NCBI GenBank assembly: GCA_947683625.1
Contig: CANTUR010000009.1
Location: forward strand, 3,609,501 to 3,673,500
Length of the DNA: 64,000 nucleotides
Source of the DNA: Mallotus nudiflorus
Lineage: Eukaryota > Streptophyta > Magnoliopsida > Malpighiales > Euphorbiaceae
Direction of reading: 5' to 3'
This document shows positions 47,721-57,870 of the stretch, in pieces (the stretch's first letter is position 1; every line of letters starts with the position of its first letter). The notes under the pieces are model-generated. The model did not search any database. It saw only the letters and a list, made by a program, of their open reading frames with translations, and was not told where the DNA came from. Made by a program: the position numbers and the translations under genes.

Positions 47721-48811
47721 TTGACTTATTGCCGATGTGTAATCCGATTTCCGTGTTCTTGAAAGGAACTTAAAATGGCCACAGCTAATAATTTTTATTG
47801 GAATTTTTATTGCAGCTAATAAACCTGCTCAAACAGCTGACTCAGAGAAGCTACCTAGTTGCTGCTGTTGTATGCTATCAAATACATTGAGAAATCTCAT
47901 TTATAGAGTAACATTGTGTATAAGAAACGATAAATTTTGGAATGAAAAATCAGCAATAATAATTTTTTGTACAAGGTATTATTTTTGCCCATGTGGTCTT
48001 TTAATATTAATCTTTTTGGTAATCTGAACTTGACTAGGATCATGCATTAATAATGTCAACTTGAATAGATTTATTGATGAAGAGCGGTTTGATTAAATTG
48101 CACCTCAAGATTGGTTCAATTTTATTAAAAAATTCATTTAGAATTGGAAATGAATTTTACAAAATTTTAATTTAAACTGAATACGCTCACTTGGATTTGT
48201 AAATGAATTTCATAAAATTTTGTGAAATTCATTTGAACCAAATGCATTTTAAGAGATACCGAGAAATTTCATAACTAGATCATTGCACATTCTGCATAAT
48301 TGCAATTTGATTAAAAATCATAATATAGAATATGCTTGAATTGAATTAGTTGATCTCTAGTATTATGGTACCATATTTGTATAAAAACGTTAACTAGCTA
48401 AAAAAAGAAATAAATATAAAATTTTTAAAAATTAATTTTTTTTTTAATTTTTAATTTTTATTTTTAAAACTACTTAGGTAATTAACTATTATAATTAATA
48501 TTTAGATGATACAAATATAAAATTCATAAAAATAAAAATTAGTTAATCTCATATATTACGAGTGTATTTCTATTATTTTATTTTATTTTTCTAGCTTGCA
48601 ATTATGTTAAAATTTAATATGAATTTACAAAAATTGAAATATTGTAATTTTTTTATAGAATACTTTAGATGTTTTATTTTATGCAGTAACCTTTTACATT
48701 GTAAAGGCTTTGAAAAGCAGTTGCTTATTTAGATATGTTATTATTTCAGTAAAAGAATCTGAAAGTGACTAAATTAAGGAATCCAAAGACAGAACAAAAC
48801 TCTGTCCAACC
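47721..48811. other. Paralogous 3' region of the LecRK unit, then spacer
   Basis: 47820-47905 matches the second exon-like part of the intact gene's 3' UTR (31672-31755). 47960-48660 matches the AT-rich spacer of unit 1, lacking the long (TA)n run. A 132-bp MITE-like insertion lies at 48111-48242. No gene is seen. Confidence 0.6.
48111..48242. mobile_element. Short MITE-like insertion, about 132 bp
   Basis: The inverted ends are TTGGTTCAAT at 48111 and ATTTGAACCAA ending at about 48241. The interior holds a perfect hairpin (AAATGAATTTCA / TGAAATTCATTT at 48201-48233). The paralogous position in unit 1 (near 31910) lacks it, so it inserted after the unit duplication. Confidence 0.6.
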
Positions 48812-48880
48812 ATGTGTTCAGCGTTCAAATTGCTGTATATTCTGCTCTCTCTTTCTTTTTTCTTCAGAGACTTGAACTTT

Positions 48881-49371
48881 TGATGCGGAGCAACAAGCTT
48901 TGTAACTAGTTTGCAGAACAATTGATAGCAAATATAATTTATTATTATTATTATTAGAATTAGAATTAGAATTAGATTTTTATTTTAATTTAGTATTGGT
49001 TAGAAATTGACTTTCCTATATTGTTAGGGATTTGATTTCCTACTTGAGTTAAAATTGTTTTTATTTTATTTTCCAATTAAAAATAGGGTTAGGGTTGGTA
49101 GGTTTGTGCTACCCTATAAATATATAAGTCTTAGGGTTATGTGAGACAGTTTTTTGTTGAATTGATAATCATATTTCTATTTTCCCAATTTTCGGTATTC
49201 ATTTATGTGAATCAATGAATATTGATGCCTATTTCCTTGTATTTGTTCGCAAATCAACAGGTTATAGAAGGTTGTTAGACAGTCAATTGTGCGTGATTCA
49301 ACGGCTTGCAACATTTATCCCTTTATTATTTTATTTTATTTTTATTCTTATTAATAGCTTCCACTGCATCA
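48881..49371 (+). repeat. 5' LTR of the miniature element
   Basis: 491 bp starting TGATGCGGAGCAACAAGC and ending ACTGCATCA. It contains a TATA-like CCCTATAAATATATAAG near 49112-49128 and a short ATT repeat near 48940-48955. Confidence 0.9.
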
Positions 49372-49374
49372 GTT

Positions 49375-49386
49375 TGGTATCAGAGC
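49375..49386 (+). promoter_or_regulatory. Primer binding site (tRNA-iMet) of the miniature element
   Basis: TGGTATCAGAGC begins four bases after the LTR end, the usual position for plant elements primed by initiator methionine tRNA. Confidence 0.92.
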
Positions 49387-49406
49387 CGAACTAATCCTTA
49401 TTAATC

Positions 49407-49682
49407 ATGCTGATAGGGTATTATGAAGAGTGCTTATTCTATGATACTAATAACGGTGAAGATGAAAATGTGTTTATTGGAGATGAGCCAATATTTTATG
49501 AAGAGGATGAGGGTAATGTTGAATATATTGACTTCATTGGCATTGACAAAATTGTTTACTCTTGTATTCTTTTAATTTCTATTTTGAAGGAATTACAAGT
49601 TGATGGTGATGGTGGATCTATGATGTTTTATGCATTTGTGAGCAAATTCGTTTCACAATATTTGGGCGAAATTCAAGGATGA
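49407..49682 (+). CDS. Acidic 91-aa open frame filling the miniature element
   Basis: This is the only coding frame of the element. It starts 20 bases after the PBS and stops 13 bases before the purine tract, so it occupies almost the whole internal region. The product is acidic in its first half (NNGEDENVFIGDEPIF, then YEEDEGNVEYIDF) and hydrophobic in the middle (IVYSCILLISILKEL). I do not recognise a domain. The acidic EDE-rich stretch resembles the linker between gag and protease in some Ty3/gypsy polyproteins, so it may be a leftover of a larger polyprotein. There is no evidence that it is made. Confidence 0.45.
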   Translation: MLIGYYEECLFYDTNNGEDENVFIGDEPIFYEEDEGNVEYIDFIGIDKIVYSCILLISILKELQVDGDGGSMMFYAFVSKFVSQYLGEIQG

Positions 49683-49704
49683 ATTTTCTCTACCTTAGAG
49701 GGAA

Positions 49705-50346
49705 TGATGCAGAGCAACAAGCTTTGTAATGAGTTTGTAGAATAATAGATAGTTGATATAATTTATTATTATTATTATTATTATTATTACTACTACTACT
49801 ACTACTACTACTACTATTACTACTATTATTACTACTATTATTCTTATTACTACTATTAATATTATTACTACTACTATTATTATTACTACTACTACTACTA
49901 TTACTGCTTCTGCTACTACTACTACTATTATTATTATTAGAATTAGATTTTTATTTTAATTTAGTATTGGGTAGAAATTGACTTTTCTATATTGTCAGGG
50001 ATTTGATTTCATACTTTAGTTAGAATTGTCTTTATTTTATTTTCTAATTAAAATTAGGGTTAGGGTTGGTAGGTTTGTACCACCCTATAAATATGTAAGT
50101 CATAGGGCTATGTGAGATAGTTTTTTGTTGAATTGATAATCAGATTTCTATTTTCCCAATTTTCAGTATTCCTTTATGTGAATCAACGAATATTGATGCC
50201 TATTTCCTTATATTTGTGCGCAAATCAACAAGTTATAGAAGGTGGTTAGACAGTCAATCATGCGCAATTCAATGGCTTGTAACATTTATCCCTTGTTATT
50301 TTATTTTATTTTATTTTTATTCTTATTAATAGCTTCTGCTGCATCA
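49705..50346 (+). repeat. 3' LTR of the miniature element with microsatellite
   Basis: 642 bp, homologous to the 5' LTR except for an ATT/ACT/GCT-rich trinucleotide expansion at about 49761-49940. The promoter-like CCCTATAAATATGTAAG is kept near 50083-50099. Confidence 0.9.
49761..49940 (+). repeat. Compound (ATT)n/(ACT)n microsatellite
   Basis: About 180 bp of trinucleotide repeats, alternating ATT and ACT units, with a few CTG/CTT variants near 49905. It occupies the place of a short ATT repeat in the partner LTR, so it expanded after insertion or at reverse transcription. Confidence 0.92.
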
Positions 50347-51492
50347 ATTTTGCTCAGGACAAGGACCAGTTCATCTTCCAGGGTTTCAATGAATCTAACC
50401 TCACAACCGATGCGATGGAAAAAATCCACACTAATGGCCTGCTAGAAGTAGCTACCTTATCATCATAAGAAGTTGGTCATGCTTTCTATCCATTCCCTTT
50501 CGAATTCAATAACTCTTCATCTGAAAATGCTCAGCCTCTCTCATTGTCTACCAACTTCGTGTTTGTCATCATTCCTCAAATGCCTGACCTTAGAGGCCAT
50601 GGCCTTGCTTTCAATATAGCTCCTTCCGTGAACTTCACAGGAGCGTGGGCAACAGAATACTTGGGACTTTTCAATTCTTTAACCAATGGCTTGTCTTCAA
50701 ACCATATTGTTGCTGTTGAGCTTAATATTGTAAAGACTCTTAATTTTCAAGACATCATTAAGAATCATGTTGGAATTGATGTGAATAACTTGACATCTAC
50801 AACACAAGTTTCAACAGCATACTTTTCAGACAATGAATATAAGAACTTGACACTCATAAGTTGAGAAATAATACAGGTATGGGTGGATTATGATGATGTA
50901 TAAAGTCTACTCAATGTAACATTGGCTCCTACAAGAAGCATAAAACCGAAAATGCCACTCTTGTCAAAACATACTGATTTTTTTACAGTATTCTTGAAAT
51001 CTATATATGTTGGTTTTTCTTCATCTATTGGATCCATATCAAGCTACCGCTATATACTGGGTTGGAGCTAAAGCTTTAACAAAAGTAATTCAGCACAAGC
51101 TCTTGATATGTCAAAGCTTCCATCCCTCGATGTATGATGGTGCTACTACCTCCATTGGCTCCACCAGTTCCACCTTTATGAAAGTCAGGTAACAAACCAG
51201 ATATAAGGGTTATAGTCTCATCGATAACAATAAACTTTTTGTTGATTATAATCTTTGGAGCTGTCTATATAAGGAGCAAGACATATGAAGAGTTACACAA
51301 AGATTGGGAATAAAATTATGGCCCTCAGAGATCTCTTACAGGGAACTCTATAAAGCAACTAAAGGATTCAAGTACCTTCTTGGGTCTATAGGTTTTGGAA
51401 AGGTCTATAGAGGAGTAATGCCTTATTCATATAAAGAATTTTCTCAAAAATGGCTTCAAAGACTACTATATGGAGGCAGCTCTTGGCTTTGA

Positions 51493-52291
51493 ATATCTTA
51501 GCCTTCTTTTCATTAAAATTTTGAATCTGATATACTATTGGGTTATTTGGTAAAGGGTAAGGATCTTTTTCAGTTTCAACTATTTTCTATAAGTTAATAG
51601 CTTGAAGATAACATTGCATCTTGATAGGCCAGGTGGAATAGTTGTCACCATTAAGAATGGCAGGTGCAAAGAATGAAAAATCATTTGCTGTTGTAGCATA
51701 GGTTGCTCACTTGTTTTCTCTCAACGAAATGAGAAATGGGTTTCAGCTCATAAGCCCCTTAAGAATAAGTAATACTAATTGTTAAGAAATATCAATAGAT
51801 ATGATTAAAACTCATACAGAAAAAATAGCTCGTGAAAGAATAAGACATTAACACTTGATAAAACTTAGCTTCACTAGGATGTTTATAAGATTCACCAGGT
51901 TAAGAAAGGATTGAAAGAATTAAGACTCTCTAATGTGTGAAGTGGAAATGAAAAACTTAAGTAAAGAGGTTGAACATTTTAAAATATAGGAAGTGAGAAC
52001 TAAGAACTTAACTCATTTTCTTATTAATTGAAAACATGATTAAATATAAGTTAATCTAATGATTACATATAAAATCTACTTTAGCAAGTAAAGAAAAATA
52101 CAACTAAAGCTAAAAAAGGATAATCACACCAAGCTCCATGAATTGGCTGAATATAGAGGTGCATAAAACCTCTCAAATAAACATAAAAATTGCTTAGTTT
52201 AGAAACTAAGTAAAGTAACTTGCTGAATAAAAATAAAAACAAACAGAGAGACTCTTCAAATTCTAGGAACTTTATGACAGCTGCATAATAA
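51493..52291. other. Unassigned spacer between two LecRK pseudogenes
   Basis: About 0.8 kb in which LecRK homology is absent. I see no terminal repeats, no tRNA and no convincing coding region on either strand. It may be intruded DNA, because the LecRK sequence stops within the kinase start before it and resumes within a lectin domain after it. Confidence 0.5.
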
Positions 52292-52705
52292 AGACCCATG
52301 CAGGTGCATGTAAATTATGATGAAATGGAGAAGCTACTCAATGTAACTATAGCTCCCCTACAAAAAAAAATGAAGCTAGAAAAAATTTATTGCTAACAAA
52401 TCTTGATCTTTTTACAATATTTTAAGAATTCATGTATGTTGGCTTCTTTACATCTATAAGTTCAGTTTCAAGTAATCAAGAAGTGGAGCTTCAATAACAG
52501 AGACCCATACAGGTGTGTGTAAAATATGATGAAATGGAGAAGCTACTCAATGTAACTATAGCTCTTCTACAAAAAAGAATAAAGCTAGAAAATATTTATT
52601 GCCAACAAATCTTGATCTTTCTATAATTTTTTAAGAATTCATGTATGTTGGCTTCTCTGCATCTATAGGTTCAGTTTTAAGTAATCAAGAAGTGGAGCTT
52701 TAAAG
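52292..52705 (+). repeat. 209-bp tandem duplication in LecRK pseudogene
   Basis: Two copies (52292-52500 and 52501-52705) of the lectin-domain end, both with ATGATGAAATGGAGAAGCTA and ATTCATGTATGTTGGCTTC. The copies differ at a number of positions. Confidence 0.9.
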
Positions 52706-53330
52706 AAGTGGGTAAGCACAAATTCTTGACATTTAAAAACCTTCCTTTCCTTCCCCATGAAAAAAATCAAGAGGTCAACTAGCATTAACAATGATGCTTC
52801 CATTAGTAATAGCATATGTGTTGCTCATAGCCATCTCTATAACTATCTATGTACAAGGTGCTTCCATTCATACAAGGTGCTTTACAAAGCAACTAAAGGT
52901 TTCAAAGACAAGGAACTTCTTGGAAATGGAGGTAAAGATTTATAAAGGTTCTTTACCTTCTTCCAATATGGAAGTTATAGTTAAGAAAGTTTCACATGAT
53001 TCAAAATAAGGAATCAAGGAATTTGTAGTAGAAATTACCAGTATATGAAGGTTAAGGCACATGAACTTAGTTGACCTCCTCGGTTATTGCCAACAAAAAG
53101 GAGAGCATTTCTTACTATATAATTATATGCCTAATGGCAACCTTATTAAGTTTTTATTCAACAATGAAAAGTCAAACCTCGATTAGGTTCAAAGATATCA
53201 AATAATCAAAGAAGTAGCCTAAGCTCTATGCTACGTCTCTGAAGAATGGGAGAAAGTTATGTTGTATAGAGATGTGAAAGTTAGTAATGTTTTGTTAGAT
53301 AATGATCTTAATGGTAATGTTCACGCTCAA
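52292..53330 (+). pseudogene. LecRK pseudogene with duplicated lectin segment
   Basis: 52292-52500 and 52501-52705 are tandem copies of the end of the lectin domain (VNYDEMEKLLNVTIA, then FMYVGFFTSI and NQEVEL). Next come a transmembrane stretch (LPLVIAYVLLIAISITIYV, about 52794-52855), a kinase start (LYKATKGFKDKELLGNGG) and kinase pieces through VIVKKVSHDSK, RLRHMNLVDLLGYC, YNYMPNGNLIKFLF and YRDVKVSNVLLDNDLNGN. The glycine-rich loop is truncated and the catalytic HRD reads YRD. Several stops and frameshifts are present. It ends at the LTR beginning at 53334. Confidence 0.83.
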
Positions 53331-53333
53331 AGA

Positions 53334-53915
53334 TGTTGAGAATCAGCCCAAGCACTTTTTGATTGTTTAAATGGGTTTGTGTGAGCCTTTTATAAAATCA
53401 CAGAAGATGGTATTGAAGAACAAGGGTTTTATCACCAACACAGAGTGGTGATAGGGGCAAGAAACAAGCTCAAGTCCCTTCTAACCTATTTGATTTGGAT
53501 CAAACAGGAGGTTTGATTCGTCGAGAAGATATTAATCATTGGGATCTGTATAAAAATAGACATCGGGTTTGATAAAATAGCTTAGAGTAGTATATTGAGT
53601 TTGATTGAAAATGTGTGTAGGGCTTTTACAATACATTACGTTGGCTTTTATAGGGTCTAGAGCGTGATCAATTATGGAAATAAAATCATATAAAGGCTTT
53701 CCTAAACTGAAATAAGGAAACAAATCATAAATAACCCTTCCTAATTTATAATAAGGTAATTTTGTTGATTGCTTGGATCAAGAAATGTTTGAAACTTGCC
53801 AAAAGTGTCTTAACTGATAGATAAGATTTTGAATTCTAACTAGGCCTTGTGAAGTGGGTTTAGGCTCACTTTAGTGCTCTGATTAGGCGTGTTTGGGCCA
53901 TTCTAGGCTAGTACA
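53334..53915 (-). repeat. 3' LTR of the Tat-type element
   Basis: Read on the minus strand it begins TGTACTAGCC and ends CTCAACA. It is preceded by the purine tract CCTGGGGGGCATTATT (rc of 53916-53931), placing the LTR start at 53915. The partner LTR is outside the window, so the far end at 53334 is inferred from the TG/CA rule and the LecRK homology that stops there. Confidence 0.7.
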
Positions 53916-54115
53916 AATAATGCCCCCCAGGATTAGTGTCTTTAGCCCTAGCTAGTGGCATTAATTTGCTACCCTTTCAGCCCATTCAGCCTAATTAGCA
54001 TCTTCTTAGCCTAACACGCCTAACTTCAGCCAATTTTTCCTTTTACTGCTTCTAAGGGGTATTTTGGTAATTTTTCTCTCCTTTTCACCTTTGGTAATCT
54101 CCTAAAATCACTCCT

Positions 54116-54124
54116 TATAAAAGG
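54116..54124 (+). promoter_or_regulatory. Putative TATA box of the antisense PMD-like region
   Basis: TATAAAAGG lies about 220 bases upstream of the start codon at 54335 and is followed by a CT-rich leader (54168-54202, with TCTCTCTCT repeats), a combination common in plant promoters. A weak 5'-UTR intron could run from 54243 (GTATAT) to 54325. It is inferred from sequence only. Confidence 0.4.
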
Positions 54125-54334
54125 AATGGGGTCCTAATCATTTGATCCACTTATTGAAAAATTTTATTCTCTCTCTCTAATAAGAGCTTCTCTCTCTTCC
54201 CTTTGACATTTAGACACTCTAGTTCTAAGATTCTTTATCAAGGTATATTCTTTAGCTCATTCTTTTATTATTTTAATCGGCCAATCATTCTTCTAATTGA
54301 ATTGTGTTATTGCATTTCAAAAAAGTTGCTTACT

Positions 54335-57300
54335 ATGGGTAAGTCAAAGAAAATAGCCTCCTCACCGATTTATAACAAGGCCGATCCCCTCACTTGCATT
54401 GAGAGGGCTAACAACATTGTTTAAGCCTCCACTGCTACGTTAGAGGTATTATTTAGATACCCTAATTGCCTTAATAATATTGCCTTAGGACCTACACTAG
54501 TTGAGGATGATAGGTGGGTAGATGAATTTATCCTTGTTGCTAGAAAAAATTATCCTCATAGGTTTAATAAGCCTAATGACATATTGTTATAGAATAAGAA
54601 TATCCCTATTAAGTTTTGGCCAAATCCCTCTTAGGAGTTCTTGGTTTGGCATACCCAAATTGAAGCCACTTTTTCCCCTCTATGGAAGCAGATAGTTATT
54701 TATGACGTCCTTCTCTTTTCTAAAACAGAAATACCAATAAACAAACACCTTTTATCAGCCATGTCACTTTTCTAGTCTCGATCTAGTAACACTTTTATGT
54801 TTAGAAATGGCTTAATTTCGATCACTATGTTAGATTTAACCACTCTATTTGGCCTTCAACCCTTTGGTAAAGATATTAGTCCCATGCTAAAGGCTGATAT
54901 GTCCAACTATAGTATTTCATTTAGAAAGGAGCATGTGAGCTATGGCCCTTTCATTATCACGAACATGAAATCCACTCCCATTCATAACAAGGCCAATTTG
55001 TTATATTTCCTTTGTCGATTTATAAGATGCTTTAACTCAATAAAGGTTACCAAAGAATTCCACCCTTTAGGCATAGCTCTAGCCAATGGCCAAAAATTAG
55101 CACTTAGTCCTTTTGTTCTTAGTAAATTGTATAGGGGTATGCACTTATTAGTGCCCGATAAGGATAGAGATGATTTCAGGATGGGGCCTAGGTTGATATG
55201 GATTGCGCAAATTTGGTTCATGGCCTACTTTCAAGAACTTGTGAATCAACCTTCTCAACTCGACTATAAGTCCCTAGGTTGTTATGTCCCTTGGTATCCC
55301 TAGGTTATTATGCCCTCTGGTATCATCCTTCAAATGCAAATATACCACTTTCAGAGAATTTTATCATTTCTTCTATAACACTAAAGACCAATAAGATATG
55401 CAGTACTGCCCATTCATTCCTTCATGCTTCAGCCCTTTATGGTTTTTGGAAGATTCTTTTAGCCCTGACCTTTCTCCAGAATTCAAATTGGCTTGGGGAA
55501 GTTTTCTCATTGCTAGGGACTTACCATTTAGGTTGGATTTAGACCCCTAGAATAATAAGTGTGGCATTGAGGTTTATAATCCTCACTTTGTGCAAGGCAA
55601 TTTGGCCTCACTCAGTCTCTTTCGTGCCCGATCCTTTACTCATGCAACTCTCCATTTTCACTAGGCTTATTTCTGATGAAGTAAAGTTTTATAAGAAGCT
55701 AAAGGCAGTTTATAGAATATTGAAAAAGAACTTACACCTACGTCTCTTACTCGTATGCCCATCTAAGATAAAATTGTTCATTGATTTTTAGGATGCAATC
55801 TATTTCAAAAAATTATGCTTATGATCTGCTGAAGTGATGAAGATTCAAAAATGGGAATTGATTAATGATAGAGCTTCTTCTTCTTTACAGGGTCGAACGA
55901 AGTCCAAAGGTAAGCATATTTGAGATATTCATGCCTTTGAACATTTTTACAATTGTAAATACAACTATCAAGATAAGGTCGAGATGCAAAAGAGGGTGGC
56001 CCAAGTGAAGACCAAACTCTAATGGGAACATCGACTTAGTAGTTATGCTTTATATATGCATTCTTGTACCAATTATCCAATGGTGACCGATTTGGACGTT
56101 TAGTTTACCTCTTACGTCAATCGGTCTCCTGAGGTTCCTACAGACCCTTTCTATATCGCTGGTCTTGCTGTTTACAAACTCAGGCCATGGAGCAAGGTCA
56201 GTTATATCGGTAGCTTTGTAGGTGATCTAATAACAGTTCTATGGTCTATGCAGGCATCATCCTCCTATGTATACCCTTACCTTGCCCGATCAGGTATATT
56301 TCTATCACTTAATTTTATGATAGTTCTTATATGTTTCTTTTTTACTCTGACTTCCATAAAGGCCATTGAGAAGCCAATAGTCATGCCCATTGAACATCCC
56401 AAGGAAAAGAAAGCTAAGACCTCTCACCAATTTGCTAAGCCTACAAGTTGAAGCACTTCAAGGTCGGCCTCTGATGCTGCCAAGGCCATTCAGGTGGAGG
56501 ATCTGACCATCTCTCCTACAAGAGTTGACACAACTCAAGTAAATATGACAAATGCTGAAGAAGTCATGGCTCTTATCCAAGATGTGCCAAATTAGCCCTT
56601 TAAGATCTCACCAACCACTAGCCTTGTTAAAGTCACTTCATTGGCTCATCCTCCTCTGTCATCTCAGAAATTGGATCAGGTATGAGTGTCAAATTTCTAT
56701 TACAATATTTATTTTTAATTCAGACATTTAATTAGCCTATCATTACATAAGTCTCTAGCCAATATTTTTTATAAGCTAGAGGCTGCTCTTAACAATGACT
56801 CTGATGGAGAGGTTAACCCAAATCCCTCTGATCATAAAGATACCGATCCATCAGGTGACGTTGTGGAGGACTCGGGTGAGCTGTTAGCGGTCGAGGTGAA
56901 AAAGAGCTAAAGCACTTGGTTGAATTCCTCGAGAGCTTGAAATTCTTCTTCCTTAATGAAGAGAGTCATGGTCGAGCTTTAAATCTATTGAAGTACCTTC
57001 ATGAGCATGCCCAACGTTCTTTAAAAATTATCATTGGCCAAAAGCACATCATTGATAACCTCCATGATAACCTTCCCTCTCTAATCATTAGTTATATTGA
57101 GGCCGACCATTTCATCAATGACTTGGCTTCCAATAAAGAAAAGGCTATAACAATGAAGCCAAAGCCATTATTGAAAACATAAGGAGGGAGAAATAGGTCA
57201 ACCTTGATGCTTCTGCCACCATGCCTTCCTTGGAGAAGGAAGTAGCTGATCTTGAAACCACTTTTGTTGATAGACATTCTATCCTTAAGCGTTGCAGAAG

Positions 57301-57485
57301 GGTACAACAATTAAAGGTTGAGTATGTATAGGCTAAAGGTGAAAAAATGAAGAAGCTGCACCAAAAGCAAAAAGACTTGTGCCTTCAAATAAAAAAGCTC
57401 CAAGGAAGAAAAACGTCAGCCTTGCTTGACAAGGAAAATTTGGTTAAAGCTTTGATTGAATTTTCCTAAACTTTTAAGCAATTTT
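54335..57485 (+). pseudogene. Plant mobile domain (PMD)-like gene, antisense extra ORF of the Tat element
   Basis: The frame starts MGKSKKIASSP at 54335 and stays in one frame to 55303, with in-frame stops at 54425, 54590, 54632 and 54773. It carries FWPNPS, LLSAMSLF, SNTFMFRNGLISITMLDL, TTLFGLQPFGKD, FLCRFIRCFNSIKVTKEF and LALSPFVLSKLYRGMHLL, the pattern of the aminotransferase-like plant mobile domain. A frameshift near 55300 is followed by further PMD-like sequence (55279-55791), a basic and Ser/Pro-rich linker (56340-56600) and a coiled-coil-like end (56916-57460, with QKQKDLCLQIKKLQ). Introns may exist, for instance around 56680-56750. PMD proteins act in gene silencing or development in host genes; the role inside retrotransposons is unknown. 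It is a pseudogene in this copy. Confidence 0.75.
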
Positions 57486-57870
57486 AAACGGTCGGGGCAT
57501 GACCGATTATGAATACTTTTAAACGCTTGTAAATATTTTTTAATATATTGGCTTGTGGGATGGCCTTGATAATTTTATAAGCTTTATTTCTACTTCCTTA
57601 TTTACATGTTGTGCTTTCACCAATAAATAACTATTGTAAAAAAAAAAAATCGAATAGATCGTTTGATGTCATTGGCCTTACTATTTTTATGCAAAATCTG
57701 ATGTAAGGTTTCATAATAACATAGCATGAAACATTTCTATTGTCATCAAGAAATACAATGAATATCAGGCTTGAAAATAATTAATTAGCCTAAATAAAAA
57801 TAGACTAGCCTGACAATAAAGATAGGCCTAAAAAATGAAGACTGGCTTGACATTCAACAATCAGCCTTAA
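57486..57870. other. Junction between convergent PMD-like region and gypsy pol
   Basis: Non-coding stretch holding the 3' end of the antisense region (with an AATAAATAAC signal near 57622 and an A-run at 57637-57649, a possible polyadenylation area) and the 3' side of pol. Repeats of AGGCCTGACAATAAAGATAG-like units occur near 57770-57850. Confidence 0.45.

Larger units (their letters stand above)
48881..50346 (+). mobile_element. Miniature LTR retrotransposon (TRIM-like), 1466 bp
   Basis: Two direct LTRs (48881-49371, 491 bp; 49705-50346, 642 bp) both begin TGATGC and end GCATCA. Between them are only 333 bp: a PBS (TGGTATCAGAGC at 49375-49386), one open frame (49407-49682) and a purine tract (49695-49704). 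Flanks are ACTTT (48876-48880) and ATTTT (50347-50351), a probable 5-bp duplication with one change. There is no protease, integrase or RT, so mobility would depend on enzymes from another element. The second LTR is longer because of an expanded ATT/ACT microsatellite. It splits the signal-peptide end of a LecRK pseudogene. Confidence 0.92.
48812..51492 (+). pseudogene. LecRK pseudogene split by a miniature LTR element
   Basis: Exon-like part 1 (48812-48880) reads MCSAFKLLYILLSLSFFF, RDLN, a signal peptide. After the inserted element (48881-50346) the lectin domain continues: FAQDKDQFIFQGFNESNL, then EVGHAFYPFPFEF, STNFVFVIIPQMPDL, GHGLAFNIAP, SNHIVAVELN, NHVGIDVNNLTS, YFSDNEYKNLTL. Stops are at about 50468 and 50862. 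The transmembrane region (about 51205-51265) is frameshifted. The kinase starts at 51304 with ISYRELYKATKGFK and GSIGFGKVYRG, then homology ends at about 51440. It is more diverged from the intact gene than the unit-2 copy, so it represents another LecRK of the array. Confidence 0.85.
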
